DNA from: Aureivirga marina
GTDB taxonomy: Bacteria; Bacteroidota; Bacteroidia; Flavobacteriales; Flavobacteriaceae
NCBI RefSeq assembly: GCF_015767265.1
Contig: NZ_JADPIB010000005.1
Span: 124,001-188,000 of the forward strand
Direction of reading: 5' to 3'
DNA length: 64,000 nucleotides
Below, one piece after another: positions 51,177-60,142 of the stretch (the stretch's first letter is position 1; the number at the start of each line of letters is the position of its first letter). The notes under the pieces were generated by a model. It saw only the letters and a program-made list of their open reading frames with translations, was not told where the DNA came from and searched no databases. A program made the translations under genes and the position numbers.

Positions 51177-52258
51177 GACTACTGAATTTAGTATACATTT
51201 TTTTTGCGGCGCTTTTTATTTCATGTGCTCCAGCAAAAAAATACAAAGATTTAGAAGATGGAATCTACGCAGATATCCAAACTAACAAAGGAGATATCCT
51301 TGTAAAATTAGAGTACAAAAAAGTTCCTGTTACTGTGGCAAACTTTATCACTTTAGCAGAAGGAATTAATTCTCACATTACTAGAGAAGAATTAAAAGGA
51401 AAACCTTATTATGATGGATTAAAATTCCATAGAGTAATTGCTGATTTCATGATTCAAGGAGGAGATCCTGATGGAACTGGAGCTGGTGGACCTGGGTATA
51501 AATTCATCGATGAATTCCCAACAGATGCAAATGGAGAATTATTATTAAGACATGATGGGCCTGGAGTTTTATCTATGGCTAATGCTGGGCCTGGAACAAA
51601 TGGATCACAATTCTTCATTACACACAAAGAAACTCCTTGGTTAGATGGAAAACATACTGTTTTTGGAAAAGTAATCAAAGGACAAGATATTGTAAATTCT
51701 ATTGCTAAAGATGATATTATCAATAAAGTTACAATCATCAGAGAAGGAAAAGAAGCTAAAAAATGGGATGCTGTAAAAGCTTATGATGAAGGACTTGAAA
51801 ATGCTAAGAAAGAGCAAGAAGAAAAAGCTAAAAAATTCCAAGCTGAAATCAATAACGGTGAAGTTCAAGAATTAGAATCTGGATTAAAAATCGTTACACA
51901 AAGAAAAGGAAACGGAAAGAAATATACACCTGGAAACATAATGTATGTTACTTATACGGGATATTTAGAGAATGGAAAAATGTTTGATACTTCCAAGAAA
52001 AGAGGACAATCTTTCCCATTTAACCCAGAAGAAAGAAGAGTAATTCCAGGATGGTTAGAAGGAATTCCATTATTAGAAGAAGGATCAAAAGCATTTTTAC
52101 ACATTCCTTCTCATTTAGCTTATGGACCAAGAGGTGCAGGTGGTGTAATTCCTCCAAATGCTAACTTAATTTTCGAAATTGAAATTGATAGTATTAAACC
52201 TGTTTCTAAAGAAGTTATTGATGCTAAAAAATTAAAGCCAGCAAAAGTTGGAAAATAA
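51173..52258 (+). CDS. Cyclophilin-FKBP fusion prolyl isomerase lipoprotein
   Basis: 361 residues. Lipobox FISC (Cys16). Residues 30-190 are a cyclophilin: [93 protein letters not shown] lysine-rich helix follows, then an FKBP domain from about 240: [25 protein letters not shown] and [25 protein letters not shown]. So two unrelated isomerase folds sit on one lipoprotein. It probably assists folding of exported proteins together with GldI. Confidence 0.92.
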   Translation: MRLLNLVYIFFAALFISCAPAKKYKDLEDGIYADIQTNKGDILVKLEYKKVPVTVANFITLAEGINSHITREELKGKPYYDGLKFHRVIADFMIQGGDPDGTGAGGPGYKFIDEFPTDANGELLLRHDGPGVLSMANAGPGTNGSQFFITHKETPWLDGKHTVFGKVIKGQDIVNSIAKDDIINKVTIIREGKEAKKWDAVKAYDEGLENAKKEQEEKAKKFQAEINNGEVQELESGLKIVTQRKGNGKKYTPGNIMYVTYTGYLENGKMFDTSKKRGQSFPFNPEERRVIPGWLEGIPLLEEGSKAFLHIPSHLAYGPRGAGGVIPPNANLIFEIEIDSIKPVSKEVIDAKKLKPAKVGK

Positions 52259-52278
52259 TTTTTTAAACAAATAAAATA

Positions 52279-52312
52279 ATAAAATAGCTATTCATTTGAA
52301 TGGCTATTTTTG
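52279..52312 (+). terminator. Intrinsic terminator
   Basis: AAAATAGCTATTC pairs with GAATGGCTATTTT around a 4-base loop. Confidence 0.85.
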
Positions 52313-52339
52313 TTTATACACGATTTAAAAATTGAATTT

Positions 52340-52999
52340 ATGAAATTAAACCCTAAATGGAAAGAGCTTTTAACCGATGAACTTTCAAAACCTTATGTAA
52401 AAGAATTACAAAATTTTGTTTTACATGCCTATGAGACAACAACAATTTATCCACCAAAAGAACAAGTTTTTGCTGCTTTTGATTATTGTGCTTTTGATGA
52501 TGTAAAAGTGGTAATTATTGGGCAAGATCCATATCATGGATATGATCAAGCTCACGGATTGTGTTTTTCTGTAAATGAAAATATTCCTATTCCACCTTCT
52601 TTAATAAATATTTACAAAGAGATTAATGAAGATTTAGGAAAAGAAACTCCAAATCATGGAAACTTGGAAAGATGGGCAAAGCAAGGAGTTTTATTATTAA
52701 ATGCAACATTAACTGTAGAAGCTGGAAAAGCAGGTTCACACCAAAGAAAAGGTTGGGAAAAATTTACAGATGCAGTAATTCAAAAAATCGCCAATGAAAA
52801 AGAAGGTGTTGTTTTTATGCTTTGGGGAGGTTATGCAAAGAAAAAAGGAAGTAAAATTGATAAAACAAAACATTTAGTTTTAGAATCAGGTCATCCTTCA
52901 CCTTTGAGTGCAAATAGAGGATTTTGGTTTGGAAATAAACATTTTAGCAAAGCGAATACTTATTTAAAAAAGATTGATAAAAAAGAAATTGATTGGTAA
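52340..52999 (+). CDS. ung: Uracil-DNA glycosylase
   Basis: 219 residues from ATG 52340 (MKLNPKWKELL). The longer frame starts inside the terminator and is unlikely. Family motifs are VVIIGQDPYHG (about 60-70, catalytic Asp in QDPYHG), GVLLLNATLTVE, and HPSPLSANRGF near residue 188 with the catalytic His. It removes uracil from DNA in base-excision repair. Expression is by its own promoter, with the start just after the previous terminator hairpin. Confidence 0.96.
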   Translation: MKLNPKWKELLTDELSKPYVKELQNFVLHAYETTTIYPPKEQVFAAFDYCAFDDVKVVIIGQDPYHGYDQAHGLCFSVNENIPIPPSLINIYKEINEDLGKETPNHGNLERWAKQGVLLLNATLTVEAGKAGSHQRKGWEKFTDAVIQKIANEKEGVVFMLWGGYAKKKGSKIDKTKHLVLESGHPSPLSANRGFWFGNKHFSKANTYLKKIDKKEIDW

Positions 53000-53002
53000 A
53001 AA

Positions 53003-53045
53003 AAATCTCAAGAGCTAAAATAAGTTCTTGAGATTTTTTTAATTT
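53003..53045. terminator. Bidirectional terminator
   Basis: ATCTCAAGAgCt pairs with aGtTCTTGAGAT around a 6-base loop, with A and T runs. It lies between convergent ung and the class V aminotransferase gene. Confidence 0.85.
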
Positions 53046-53060
53046 ATATCTTTCTATGGA

Positions 53061-54527
53061 TTAATTTGAAAACCAATTTTTTACAAGGTTTCTTTCATAA
53101 TCTTTTCCTTCTTTATGGTTAAATTCATTATGAGAAGCATCGTATTCATAATCTTTAGCCCATTCTTTAAAATTTTCCGCTAATTCTTTTATTGCTTTAC
53201 AAACATATTGAATTTCAGCATCTGTTGTTGTTGGGTGGATAGACATTCGAACCCAACCTGGTTTTTCTACTAAACAACCTTGATTAATTCTTTCTACAAT
53301 TGCAGCAGAAGTTTGCTGGTCTACATGTAATAAGAAATGTCCATACGTTCCTGCACAAGAACAACCTCCTCGAGTTTGAATTCCGTATCTATCATTTAAT
53401 AATTTTACAGCTAAATTAAAGTGTAAATCATCAATATAAAAAGAAAAAATTCCTAAACGTTCTTTAATATGTCCAGCAAGAATATTCAAGTTTGGAATTT
53501 GTTCTAATTGTTCGAAAACATAAGAATTGATTTCATTTTCTCTTTCCTCAATCTTTTCTGTTCCCATTTCCTCTTTTAATTTCATCGAAAGAGCAATTCG
53601 GATTGTTTGTAAGAAACCTGGTGTTCCACCATCTTCACGAGTTTCAATATCATCAAAATAATCATGATCTCCCCAAGGATTTGTATATGTTACTGTTCCT
53701 CCTCCTGGGCAATCAGGAATATTATTACTATATAATTTTTTATTAAAAATTAGAACTCCTGAAGTTCCAGGACCTCCTAAAAATTTATGAGGAGAAAAGA
53801 AAATTGCATCTAAATACGATTCATTATCAGGATGCATATCAATATTTACATAAGGAGCAGAACAAGCAAAATCAACAAAACAAAGCCCATCGTATTTGTG
53901 CATTACTTTTGCAACGCCATGGTAATCAGTTTTAATTCCCGTTACATTTGAACAAGCAGTAACAGAAGCGATCTTATTTTTCCTATCCTTATATTTTTGA
54001 ACAACTTTTTCCAAGTTTTCCAAACAAATTAATCCTTGACTATCACATGGAATAATTTCTACATCTGCAATTGTTTCTAACCAAGTCGTTTGATTTGAAT
54101 GATGCTCCATATGAGAAATAAAAATTACAGGTTTTATTTCATCTGGAATTGTAGTATAATCTTTAAATTGCTCTGGAATACGAAGACCTAAAATTCGTTG
54201 AAATTTATTTACAACACCAGTCATTCCAGTTCCAGCTGTAATTAAAGCATCATTTTTATCTGCGTTTACATGTTTTTTAATAATTTCTCTAGCTTCATGA
54301 TAAGCCATTGTCATTAAAGAACCTGTAATAGAAGTTTCTGTATGTGTATTTGCAACAAAAGGCCCGAAATCATTTAGCATTTTTTCTTCAATCTCTTTGT
54401 ACAATCGTCCACTTGCTGTCCAATCTGTATAAATAATTTTCTGTTCTCCATAGGGAGAAGTAAAAGTCTGATCAATTCCTACAATTTGATCTCTAAATTT
54501 ACTAAAATACTGTTCTAATGATTTCAT
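53061..54527 (-). CDS. Class V aminotransferase (cysteine desulfurase-like)
   Basis: 488 residues, larger than SufS (about 405). PLP-fold landmarks are IIYTDWTASGRLYKEIE, FVANTHTETSITG, ALITAGTGMTGVVNKFQRI, PVIFISHMEHHSNQ, CFVDFACSAPYVNID, FFSPHKFLGGPGTSGVL (the Lys in SPHK is the likely Schiff base) and QTRGGCSCAGTYGHFLL with a Cys near the expected desulfurase position. The family includes desulfurases and related lyases; substrate cannot be set. It is followed (upstream on the minus strand) by the barrel gene 15 bp away, so co-transcription is likely. Confidence 0.85.
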   Translation of the reverse strand: MKSLEQYFSKFRDQIVGIDQTFTSPYGEQKIIYTDWTASGRLYKEIEEKMLNDFGPFVANTHTETSITGSLMTMAYHEAREIIKKHVNADKNDALITAGTGMTGVVNKFQRILGLRIPEQFKDYTTIPDEIKPVIFISHMEHHSNQTTWLETIADVEIIPCDSQGLICLENLEKVVQKYKDRKNKIASVTACSNVTGIKTDYHGVAKVMHKYDGLCFVDFACSAPYVNIDMHPDNESYLDAIFFSPHKFLGGPGTSGVLIFNKKLYSNNIPDCPGGGTVTYTNPWGDHDYFDDIETREDGGTPGFLQTIRIALSMKLKEEMGTEKIEERENEINSYVFEQLEQIPNLNILAGHIKERLGIFSFYIDDLHFNLAVKLLNDRYGIQTRGGCSCAGTYGHFLLHVDQQTSAAIVERINQGCLVEKPGWVRMSIHPTTTDAEIQYVCKAIKELAENFKEWAKDYEYDASHNEFNHKEGKDYERNLVKNWFSN

Positions 54528-54542
54528 TTTATAGTTGGTTTA

Positions 54543-55385
54543 TTAGTTGAAAACTCTAAATCGCGCTCCAAAAACGATTGTTTTTTCAAAGAAGAAGAAG
54601 TTTTGAGAAGCTTTATCAGAAGTACTATTCGTTGTACGAATATTTGGCATATCAATAAATCCACCTTTTAATTCTGATTGAATAAAGAACCATTTGAAGA
54701 ATGTTAGATTAAGACCAACTTTAGCAGAAACTCCATAACCAGAAACGTGAAAATCATCATGACGTTCTTTTCCGATTAACGTTGTATTTGTTTTAGGATA
54801 TAAGAAACCAACACCTAAACCTTCGGTTAAGTTTACTTCGAAGTTTTCTGTTGCAATTCCTAATAAATCATTAAAGTTATCAAATCTATTTACTTCTATA
54901 TTTACATAATTCAAACCATCTGTATGTTCAAATTTCAGGAAATCTTCTGTTAGTAAAATATTTTCTCCATTATAAACTCCGTCAAATCTTGAACCTATAT
55001 CAATTGTTCCGTCAATTTTCACTGTTTGATTCTGAGGCATTACATATTTCATGTGATCCACACCTAAAGAAATATTCCAATTATCTTGGAAAAAATATCC
55101 AATTCTAAAATTTGTTTGTGGAATTGTGATTCTTCCTGGGTGAAAATATGGATCCAAACCAAAAGCTGTAGGTCTATCATTTGCTTTTACATTTTGTAAT
55201 GTAAAGTTATACCCATTTCCTTTGAATGTAATATCAGAATCAGAATATGTACTAACATTCCAACCCCAATAAAAGAACATTTTTCCTTTATTTCCTTTTT
55301 TCTCTAGAACTTCTGGAGCGTCTTCTTGCGAAAATGCGACCAAACTTACAAATAATAATCCTAGGGTTAAAACTAAATTTCTCAC
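54543..55385 (-). CDS. Outer-membrane beta-barrel protein
   Basis: 280 residues beginning with GTG (no in-frame ATG nearby). Signal peptide MRNLVLTLGLLFVSLVAFSQ. The body alternates strand-like stretches: GKMFFYWGWNVSTYSDSDI, GNGYNFTLQNVKANDRPTAFG, TNFRIGYFFQDNWNISLGVDHMKYVM, KVGLNLTFFKWFFIQSELKGGFIDM, and a terminal FFFFEKTIVFGARFRVFN ending in aromatic Phe-Asn, as expected for barrel insertion. It is encoded directly upstream of the class V aminotransferase. No substrate or partner can be deduced. Confidence 0.75.
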   Translation of the reverse strand: MRNLVLTLGLLFVSLVAFSQEDAPEVLEKKGNKGKMFFYWGWNVSTYSDSDITFKGNGYNFTLQNVKANDRPTAFGLDPYFHPGRITIPQTNFRIGYFFQDNWNISLGVDHMKYVMPQNQTVKIDGTIDIGSRFDGVYNGENILLTEDFLKFEHTDGLNYVNIEVNRFDNFNDLLGIATENFEVNLTEGLGVGFLYPKTNTTLIGKERHDDFHVSGYGVSAKVGLNLTFFKWFFIQSELKGGFIDMPNIRTTNSTSDKASQNFFFFEKTIVFGARFRVFN

Positions 55386-55888
55386 TATTTTATAATTAAA
55401 TTAAACATTTACTAATTTTATTTTTTGGAATTTCTTCATTTTTTAATTTTGTACATTAGGATTTTCTCAACTTATACTTTATAATCCTGAGAATAAATTA
55501 ATTAAGTGAAGTCAAAAATTTATCTCGTAATTGCACAAAAATTTTACAAATATATCAATATTTAAAAGGAATTTTTCAAACATTTTCACAATTAATTGAT
55601 ATTTAAATAAAACAAAATGAATTGGCAATATTACAGTAAATGAGGAAAAGAAAATATGATATTTGTTACTTTATTTCTTTTAATTTCTATTTTTTATTTA
55701 GGAAGTTTTAATGAGGGAATTCTGTTTATTTAAATATTGAAAAACAAAGCAAAACTGAGCTGCTTTGGGAAACAGCTCAATTGCCAAGTAAATGGAAATA
55801 AGTAATAATTACTTTTTTAATTAAAAATTACAAAGTCCACTAAATTGAAAACAAAGTCTAATTTTTATTGGGTGAAAAAGATAATAGT
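55386..55888. other. Intergenic, no gene seen
   Basis: 503 bp of very AT-rich DNA. One hairpin, GAGCTG/CAGCTC around a 10-base loop, lies near 55760-55785. It has no T run to make it a terminator and no known RNA motif. I see no coding remnant. Confidence 0.45.
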
Positions 55889-56620
55889 TTAGACAGCCTT
55901 TGCATACAGATTTCCAACACTAAAATATTCTTTTATACGATTGATATTTTTTTTATATGTTCTAGAAAATGGAACTCTTAAATCATTTTTCAACTTGATA
56001 TAAGAATTTTTCAAATCTATTCTAGAAATATGATTGACATTAATTATATAACTATTATGAACTCGAATAAAGGAATTCATCGGTAACCTCTTCTCTACTT
56101 CTTTTAAAATAATATTTCCTACAATGGTCCTTTTATTTCCTAAAACAAAATCAGAAGTTTTGCCATCTGCCTTCACATAAGAAATCTCCTCTTTTTCTAA
56201 GAAATACAAATTGTGATATGATTTTACACTAATTAAAGAATCGTTCACAATATGATTTTCTTCAAACTTATTTAAAGCCTTTTTAAGATCTATAATTTTT
56301 AAAGGTCTTAATAAATAATCTTTTACATGAAGCTTAATTGCCTCATACGCATATTCTTTTGAACTAGAATACACAATAATTTCAGGTTTCTGAATATTAT
56401 TAAAATGCTGAAGTTCTCTTATAAATTGAAACTTTTCAATACTTTCTGAATCTATATTGTAAAAAACAATCTGCGGATTTTTACTTAACATTAATTCTAA
56501 GAATTCATCATTAGATTGCGTTTTTCCTACACATAGATAATTAGAAAATAATTCCATCTTTGAAATAAGCTCATTTGAAGACTGTAAATTATCGTCTAAA
56601 ATTAGATAAGAAAAGTTCAT
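55889..56620 (-). CDS. LytTR-type regulator with degenerate receiver
   Basis: 244 residues from ATG 56620 (MNFSYLILDDN). Receiver domain 1-120: the acidic pair is present in LILDDN. The strand that should carry the phospho-acceptor reads QIVFYNIDSE, with Asn in the place of Asp (codon AAT), and the conserved Lys of LLKP is Arg (YLLRPL). The C-terminal LytTR domain (VKSYHNLYFLEKEEISYVKADGKTS, FIRVHNSYIINVNHISRI) is normal. The protein would therefore not be switched by Asp phosphorylation. The palindrome TTACGGT-TTT-ACCGTAA lies 53 bp upstream of the start. Confidence 0.87.
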   Translation of the reverse strand: MNFSYLILDDNLQSSNELISKMELFSNYLCVGKTQSNDEFLELMLSKNPQIVFYNIDSESIEKFQFIRELQHFNNIQKPEIIVYSSSKEYAYEAIKLHVKDYLLRPLKIIDLKKALNKFEENHIVNDSLISVKSYHNLYFLEKEEISYVKADGKTSDFVLGNKRTIVGNIILKEVEKRLPMNSFIRVHNSYIINVNHISRIDLKNSYIKLKNDLRVPFSRTYKKNINRIKEYFSVGNLYAKAV

Positions 56621-56672
56621 AGATTTCCGTTTTTTTAACATTATAAAAGTATCAAGAATTTTTCAATGAAAA

Positions 56673-56689
56673 TTACGGTTTTACCGTAA
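56673..56689. promoter_or_regulatory. Perfect 17-bp palindrome upstream of the degenerate LytTR gene
   Basis: TTACGGT-TTT-ACCGTAA, perfect 7-bp arms with a 3-bp centre, between the LytTR start and the PrcB-like gene's terminator. Position and symmetry suggest an operator, possibly for autoregulation. Confidence 0.45.
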
Positions 56690-56703
56690 ACTTTAGACAA
56701 AAG

Positions 56704-56729
56704 AAAAGCCACTACATCTGTAGTGGCTT
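56704..56729 (-). terminator. Intrinsic terminator
   Basis: AAGCCACTACA pairs with TGTAGTGGCTT around a 2-base loop, after the PrcB-like gene. Confidence 0.75.
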
Positions 56730-56749
56730 CAATACTTTCTTTATATTTT

Positions 56750-57226
56750 TTACTTTACTTCTTCTAGTTTAAAAATATTTCCTTTTTTTGGAACTTCAAT
56801 AACTAAAATTGGAGTTGTAATAACCGTTGCACTCATTCCATCTGGAACAATTTCTTTATATTTTATAATTGTCTCTCCATTTTTATTTACGATATCTTTA
56901 ATTTCAATTCCATAACCTGCGCTAGATCTCTTTCCCATTTCAAAAGCAAAAACTGCATTATTTTGAAAATCAATCGTAGGAATTGGAATTCCTGGTTTCA
57001 TCGTACTATTAATACTTCCATAAATTCGATTTAAAGCTTCTTGAGAATTTACGCGATAATAATTTTTATTAAATAAATTACTTCCTGAACTTTCTAATAT
57101 AGTTTTATAAGAAATTGTTTTCATTTGTTCTTTATTTGAATTAGAAACTGCTTTTTTAGTGCTATCACAAGAAATTGTAGCAGCTGCAAAATTGATTGCT
57201 AATGCGAATAGAATGTATTTTTTCAT
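56750..57226 (-). CDS. PrcB-like lipoprotein
   Basis: 158 residues from ATG 57226 (MKKYILFALAINFAAATISC); lipobox TISC with Cys20. The C-terminal stretch AVFAFEMGKRSSAGYGIEIKDIVNKNG and MSATVITTPILVIEVPK follows the PrcB_C pattern, a domain first described in Treponema denticola as part of the PrcA/PrtP protease complex. Members in Bacteroidetes are envelope lipoproteins of unknown partner. No protease is encoded next to it. Monocistronic, with a strong hairpin terminator after the stop. Confidence 0.78.
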   Translation of the reverse strand: MKKYILFALAINFAAATISCDSTKKAVSNSNKEQMKTISYKTILESSGSNLFNKNYYRVNSQEALNRIYGSINSTMKPGIPIPTIDFQNNAVFAFEMGKRSSAGYGIEIKDIVNKNGETIIKYKEIVPDGMSATVITTPILVIEVPKKGNIFKLEEVK

Positions 57227-57396
57227 AATATATTTTGATTTAGAGCTCTGAAATTTATTAAAAATATAATAGTATTTCATTTGAAATTACTATTTAGTTT
57301 GCAAATTCCCAATATTTCTAAAATTGATAACAATATTCTATTTAAAAATTCGGAATTTTGTAACTTTATTAGTACTAATTTATAAAATCAAAAGAC

Positions 57397-57954
57397 ATGC
57401 CAGCAGTACAATCTGAAATGCTTCCTTTAGGAACAAAAGCTCCAAACTTTCATTTATTAGATACCGTTTCTGGAAAATATTTATCCCTGAAAGATGTCAA
57501 AGGAGAAAAAGGAACTTTTATAATGTTTATTTGTAATCACTGTCCTTATGTAATTCATATCATCAAAAAAGTAGTTTCCTTAGCAAATGAATATCAAACG
57601 CAAGGTATTTCTTTTGTTGCAATTTCTTCAAATGATGTAGCTACTTATCCAATGGATGGACCAGAGGAAATGACAAAAAATGCGAAAGAAAACGGATTTG
57701 GTTTTCCTTATTTATATGATAACACACAAAATGTTGCTAAAGAATATAAAGCAGTTTGTACACCTGATTTATTTTTCTTTGATGAAAATCTGGAATTGAT
57801 TTATCGTGGACAATTTGATGATGCTAGACCTGGAAACGGAATTGCTGTTACAGGAAAAGATTTAGTTCATGCTTTTGAAGCTCATTTAAAAGGAGAAAAA
57901 ATTTCAGAAAATCAAAATCCTAGTATTGGTTGTAGTATAAAATGGAAAAATTAA
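57397..57954 (+). CDS. Thioredoxin-fold peroxiredoxin-like protein
   Basis: 185 residues. The fold pattern is KAPNFHLLDTVSGKYLSLKDVKGEKGTFIMFICNHCPYVIHI, with a CxxC motif CNHC (about 48-51), a cis-Pro region TPDLFFFDENLELIYRGQFDDARPG. Relatives are annotated as thioredoxin family or AhpC/TSA-like proteins and are cytosolic, as here (no signal peptide). It would act as thiol-disulfide oxidoreductase or peroxidase. Has its own terminator. Confidence 0.87.
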   Translation: MPAVQSEMLPLGTKAPNFHLLDTVSGKYLSLKDVKGEKGTFIMFICNHCPYVIHIIKKVVSLANEYQTQGISFVAISSNDVATYPMDGPEEMTKNAKENGFGFPYLYDNTQNVAKEYKAVCTPDLFFFDENLELIYRGQFDDARPGNGIAVTGKDLVHAFEAHLKGEKISENQNPSIGCSIKWKN

Positions 57955-57985
57955 TAAAAAAAGTCTCTATTAAGAGACTTTTTCT
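57955..57985. terminator. Bidirectional terminator
   Basis: AAAAAGTCTC pairs with GAGACTTTTT around a 5-to-7-base loop, between the thioredoxin-like gene and the convergent GIY-YIG-like gene. Confidence 0.85.
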
Positions 57986-57987
57986 TT

Positions 57988-58326
57988 TTAATCAATTATT
58001 GTAGGTTTCTTCTTGTATACATATATATAGGTAGACTTATTGTTATAACCTCCTTTGCTATCTTTATCCAACATTCCCAAATCATGCAATTCAGTTTCTA
58101 AAGCCAAAGAATGTTTTACCGATTCTAAATCCCAAACTTTCCAATGTTTACATTTACGTTTATTCTTCGCCTCATGTTCTCTTTTCCTTCTTGGCCCATT
58201 ATTCGTAATTCCTACATACCAACGTGTGTGATTGGTATACATAAACGAATTTTTACGTACCCATCTAAATATTTCTCTTCGCACTTTTCTTACTTTTCTA
58301 GAACTTTTTGATGATCGTCTAAACAT
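57988..58326 (-). CDS. Small GIY-YIG-like protein
   Basis: 112 residues. A very basic N-terminus (MFRRSSKSSRKVRKVRREIF) leads into WYVGITNNGPRRKREHEAK, which resembles the GIY-YIG core (the second half YVGIT, then an Arg and an H). SVKHSLALETELHDLG places an acidic residue where the family's metal Glu is expected, and NKSTYIYVYKKK closes the sheet. If right, it is a compact nuclease-like protein; the GIY half of the motif is not clear, so the assignment is tentative. Basic tail suggests nucleic acid binding. Confidence 0.55.
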   Translation of the reverse strand: MFRRSSKSSRKVRKVRREIFRWVRKNSFMYTNHTRWYVGITNNGPRRKREHEAKNKRKCKHWKVWDLESVKHSLALETELHDLGMLDKDSKGGYNNKSTYIYVYKKKPTIID

Positions 58327-58523
58327 AAATTATTAAAGGGGATTGATATTTTTTAATTACAATTATTGTTATTAATTATAATTTTAACTTCATATATAAG
58401 TTATAAATGTATTAAAAATAATATTCCAATACAACTTATATACCTATCTAAAAGATACGAAAAATGTAAATAATTAGGAATCAACTACTCTTTATAAAAA
58501 ATATTTTTTTCTTTTTCATAAAA

Positions 58524-58558
58524 AAATCCACTAATCAATGATTAATGGATTTTAATCT
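58524..58558 (-). terminator. Intrinsic terminator
   Basis: AAATCCA.TAATCA pairs with TTAATGGATTT across a short loop, followed by T-rich DNA on the minus strand, after the gene at 58575. Confidence 0.65.
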
Positions 58559-58574
58559 TTTTATCAAGTAATTT

Positions 58575-59279
58575 TTAACTTAATTTAAATGTATATGTCG
58601 CAGAATATGGACTTCCTGAAACTCCCGGATTTAATTGAACAGTATATGTTCCAGCACTAAGTTTAACTGGAAAATTTGTAATACCAACATTATCACCACT
58701 ATCGATATATTTAAAAGCTATTGGAGTTTTACCAAAGAATGGTCCTTCTCCCTCATATAATTTTAATAAATATCTACAAACTTGAGGATTTACTAAGTTT
58801 GGTACAGAATAATTAACAGGAATATTTGTATTTGTCGGATTTACTACAAAAATAGAAGAAGGTTGCACATTTTGAGCGGTTCCTTGCATTAAATTTACTT
58901 GAGCTCCTAATGATAATAAATCATCTTTTTGCAAAAATAATCCTATTGTAAAAAAACCTGTTTTTAAATTAATCCCAGGTTCTACAGTAATTTCTTTTGG
59001 AGCCCACTCTCCACCACTTGAAGTAGAAGTTAAATCTACTCTTCCAACAAATTCTTCAATATTATTTGGTAAACTTAAACCTTTCCAAATTGCAATAAAT
59101 GCTCCATTACTATTTAAATTCGAACCTTTAACCGTTCTTTCTTCTAATTGAAGATTTGAAGAGTTTAAAATAATTACATTATTTAAAGCCGTAATTTCTG
59201 GTCTTGAAACTTGTGCTAAATCAAACAATTTAATTGAATTGATTTCTTCGATTTTTTGATCAACATGATTCGTATTCAT
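58575..59279 (-). CDS. Cytosolic beta-rich protein, unknown
   Basis: I do not recognise this 234-residue protein. There is no signal peptide or membrane segment. The N-terminus MNTNHVDQKIEEINSIKLFDLAQ is helical. The rest is rich in Ser, Thr, Gly, Asn and Val with beta-strand alternation and ends with AGTYTVQLNPGVSGSPYSATYTFKLS, an immunoglobulin-like or virus-coat-like style. The N-terminal MNTN is shared with the small gene at 62460. It lies after the histidine kinase/regulator operon, separated by 230 bp, and could be a target of that system. Confidence 0.6.
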   Translation of the reverse strand: MNTNHVDQKIEEINSIKLFDLAQVSRPEITALNNVIILNSSNLQLEERTVKGSNLNSNGAFIAIWKGLSLPNNIEEFVGRVDLTSTSSGGEWAPKEITVEPGINLKTGFFTIGLFLQKDDLLSLGAQVNLMQGTAQNVQPSSIFVVNPTNTNIPVNYSVPNLVNPQVCRYLLKLYEGEGPFFGKTPIAFKYIDSGDNVGITNFPVKLSAGTYTVQLNPGVSGSPYSATYTFKLS

Positions 59280-59483
59280 AATATTAAATTTTAATGATTT
59301 TTACTTTAATTTTAATATTTCAGAATCTCATTCTATCATTTATACGTCTATAAACTTTTCTAGAAATCCTTATTGAAATTATCATTGAAAGTGCAAAACC
59401 TATCTTTTACATCTTTTCTAATAATTTGCTTTTGTAAAGTTCCTTATTAATCATTGAAATTTTATACCAAGTTATTTGTAATT

Positions 59484-59507
59484 AAAAACTACCTGAAAGT
59501 AGGTAAT
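59484..59507 (-). terminator. Weak terminator of the kinase-regulator operon
   Basis: TACCT pairs with AGGTA around a 6-base loop with a short T run on the minus strand, just after the regulator stop. Confidence 0.4.
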
Positions 59508-59509
59508 TT

Positions 59510-60139
59510 TCAAATCAAATCTCTTTCAATCGCATATCTTGTCAACAAAGCAATATTGTTTATTCCCAATTTTAAATAAATATTTTTACGATGCGATTCT
59601 ACAGTTAGTGGACTTAAAAACAATTTTTCAGCAATTTCATTTGTATGTTTTCCATTTGCAATTAATGAAACTATTTCTTTCTCTCTTTTTGTCAAATCTA
59701 TCTCCGAATTTTCTTTTTTCTTTTGTTGAAAACTATTCATCACAGTCTGTGTAATCCTAAAATCATAATAACTTTCTCCTTTCATTAGTTTTAAAATCGC
59801 TTGCAAAATAGTTTCTCGACTAGAATCTTTTAAAATATAACCATCTACTCCAACTTTCAGCATTTTTTTTACAGTTTTTTCATCTGTATATGTCGTTAAA
59901 ATCAAAATTTTAAGTTTTGGAAATTCTTTCTTCAGGATTTTACTTGTTTCAATTCCATCTAAAATTGGCATCGTAATATCCATCAAAACAATATCAGGTT
60001 TTTTTTCGTTCAATTTCTCCAACAATTCTCTTCCATTAAAAGCAATATCAATAATCGAAAGTTTTTTTTCTTCTTTCAACATAATTTTTAAACCATTTAA
60101 TACTATTTCATGATCATCTACAAGAAAAACTTTTATCAT
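59510..60139 (-). CDS. NarL/LuxR-family response regulator
   Basis: 209 residues. Receiver: VFLVDDHEIVLNGL, PDIVLMDITMPILDG with Asp53 or so, ILILTTYTDEKTVKK, GVDGYILKDS. LuxR helix-turn-helix: LTKREKEIVSLIANGKHTNEIAEKLFLSPLTVESHRKNIYLKLGINN. All key residues are intact. It starts 3 bp after the sensor kinase stop, so the two form a two-component pair, probably phosphorylated by that kinase. Confidence 0.95.
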   Translation of the reverse strand: MIKVFLVDDHEIVLNGLKIMLKEEKKLSIIDIAFNGRELLEKLNEKKPDIVLMDITMPILDGIETSKILKKEFPKLKILILTTYTDEKTVKKMLKVGVDGYILKDSSRETILQAILKLMKGESYYDFRITQTVMNSFQQKKKENSEIDLTKREKEIVSLIANGKHTNEIAEKLFLSPLTVESHRKNIYLKLGINNIALLTRYAIERDLI

Positions 60140-60142
60140 AAC

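Noticed and set aside
55386-55888. Hidden gene or pseudogene in the 503-bp gap
   Set aside because: I read the frames on both strands by eye and found many stops and no domain remnant, unlike the gap at 20.7-21.1 kb.
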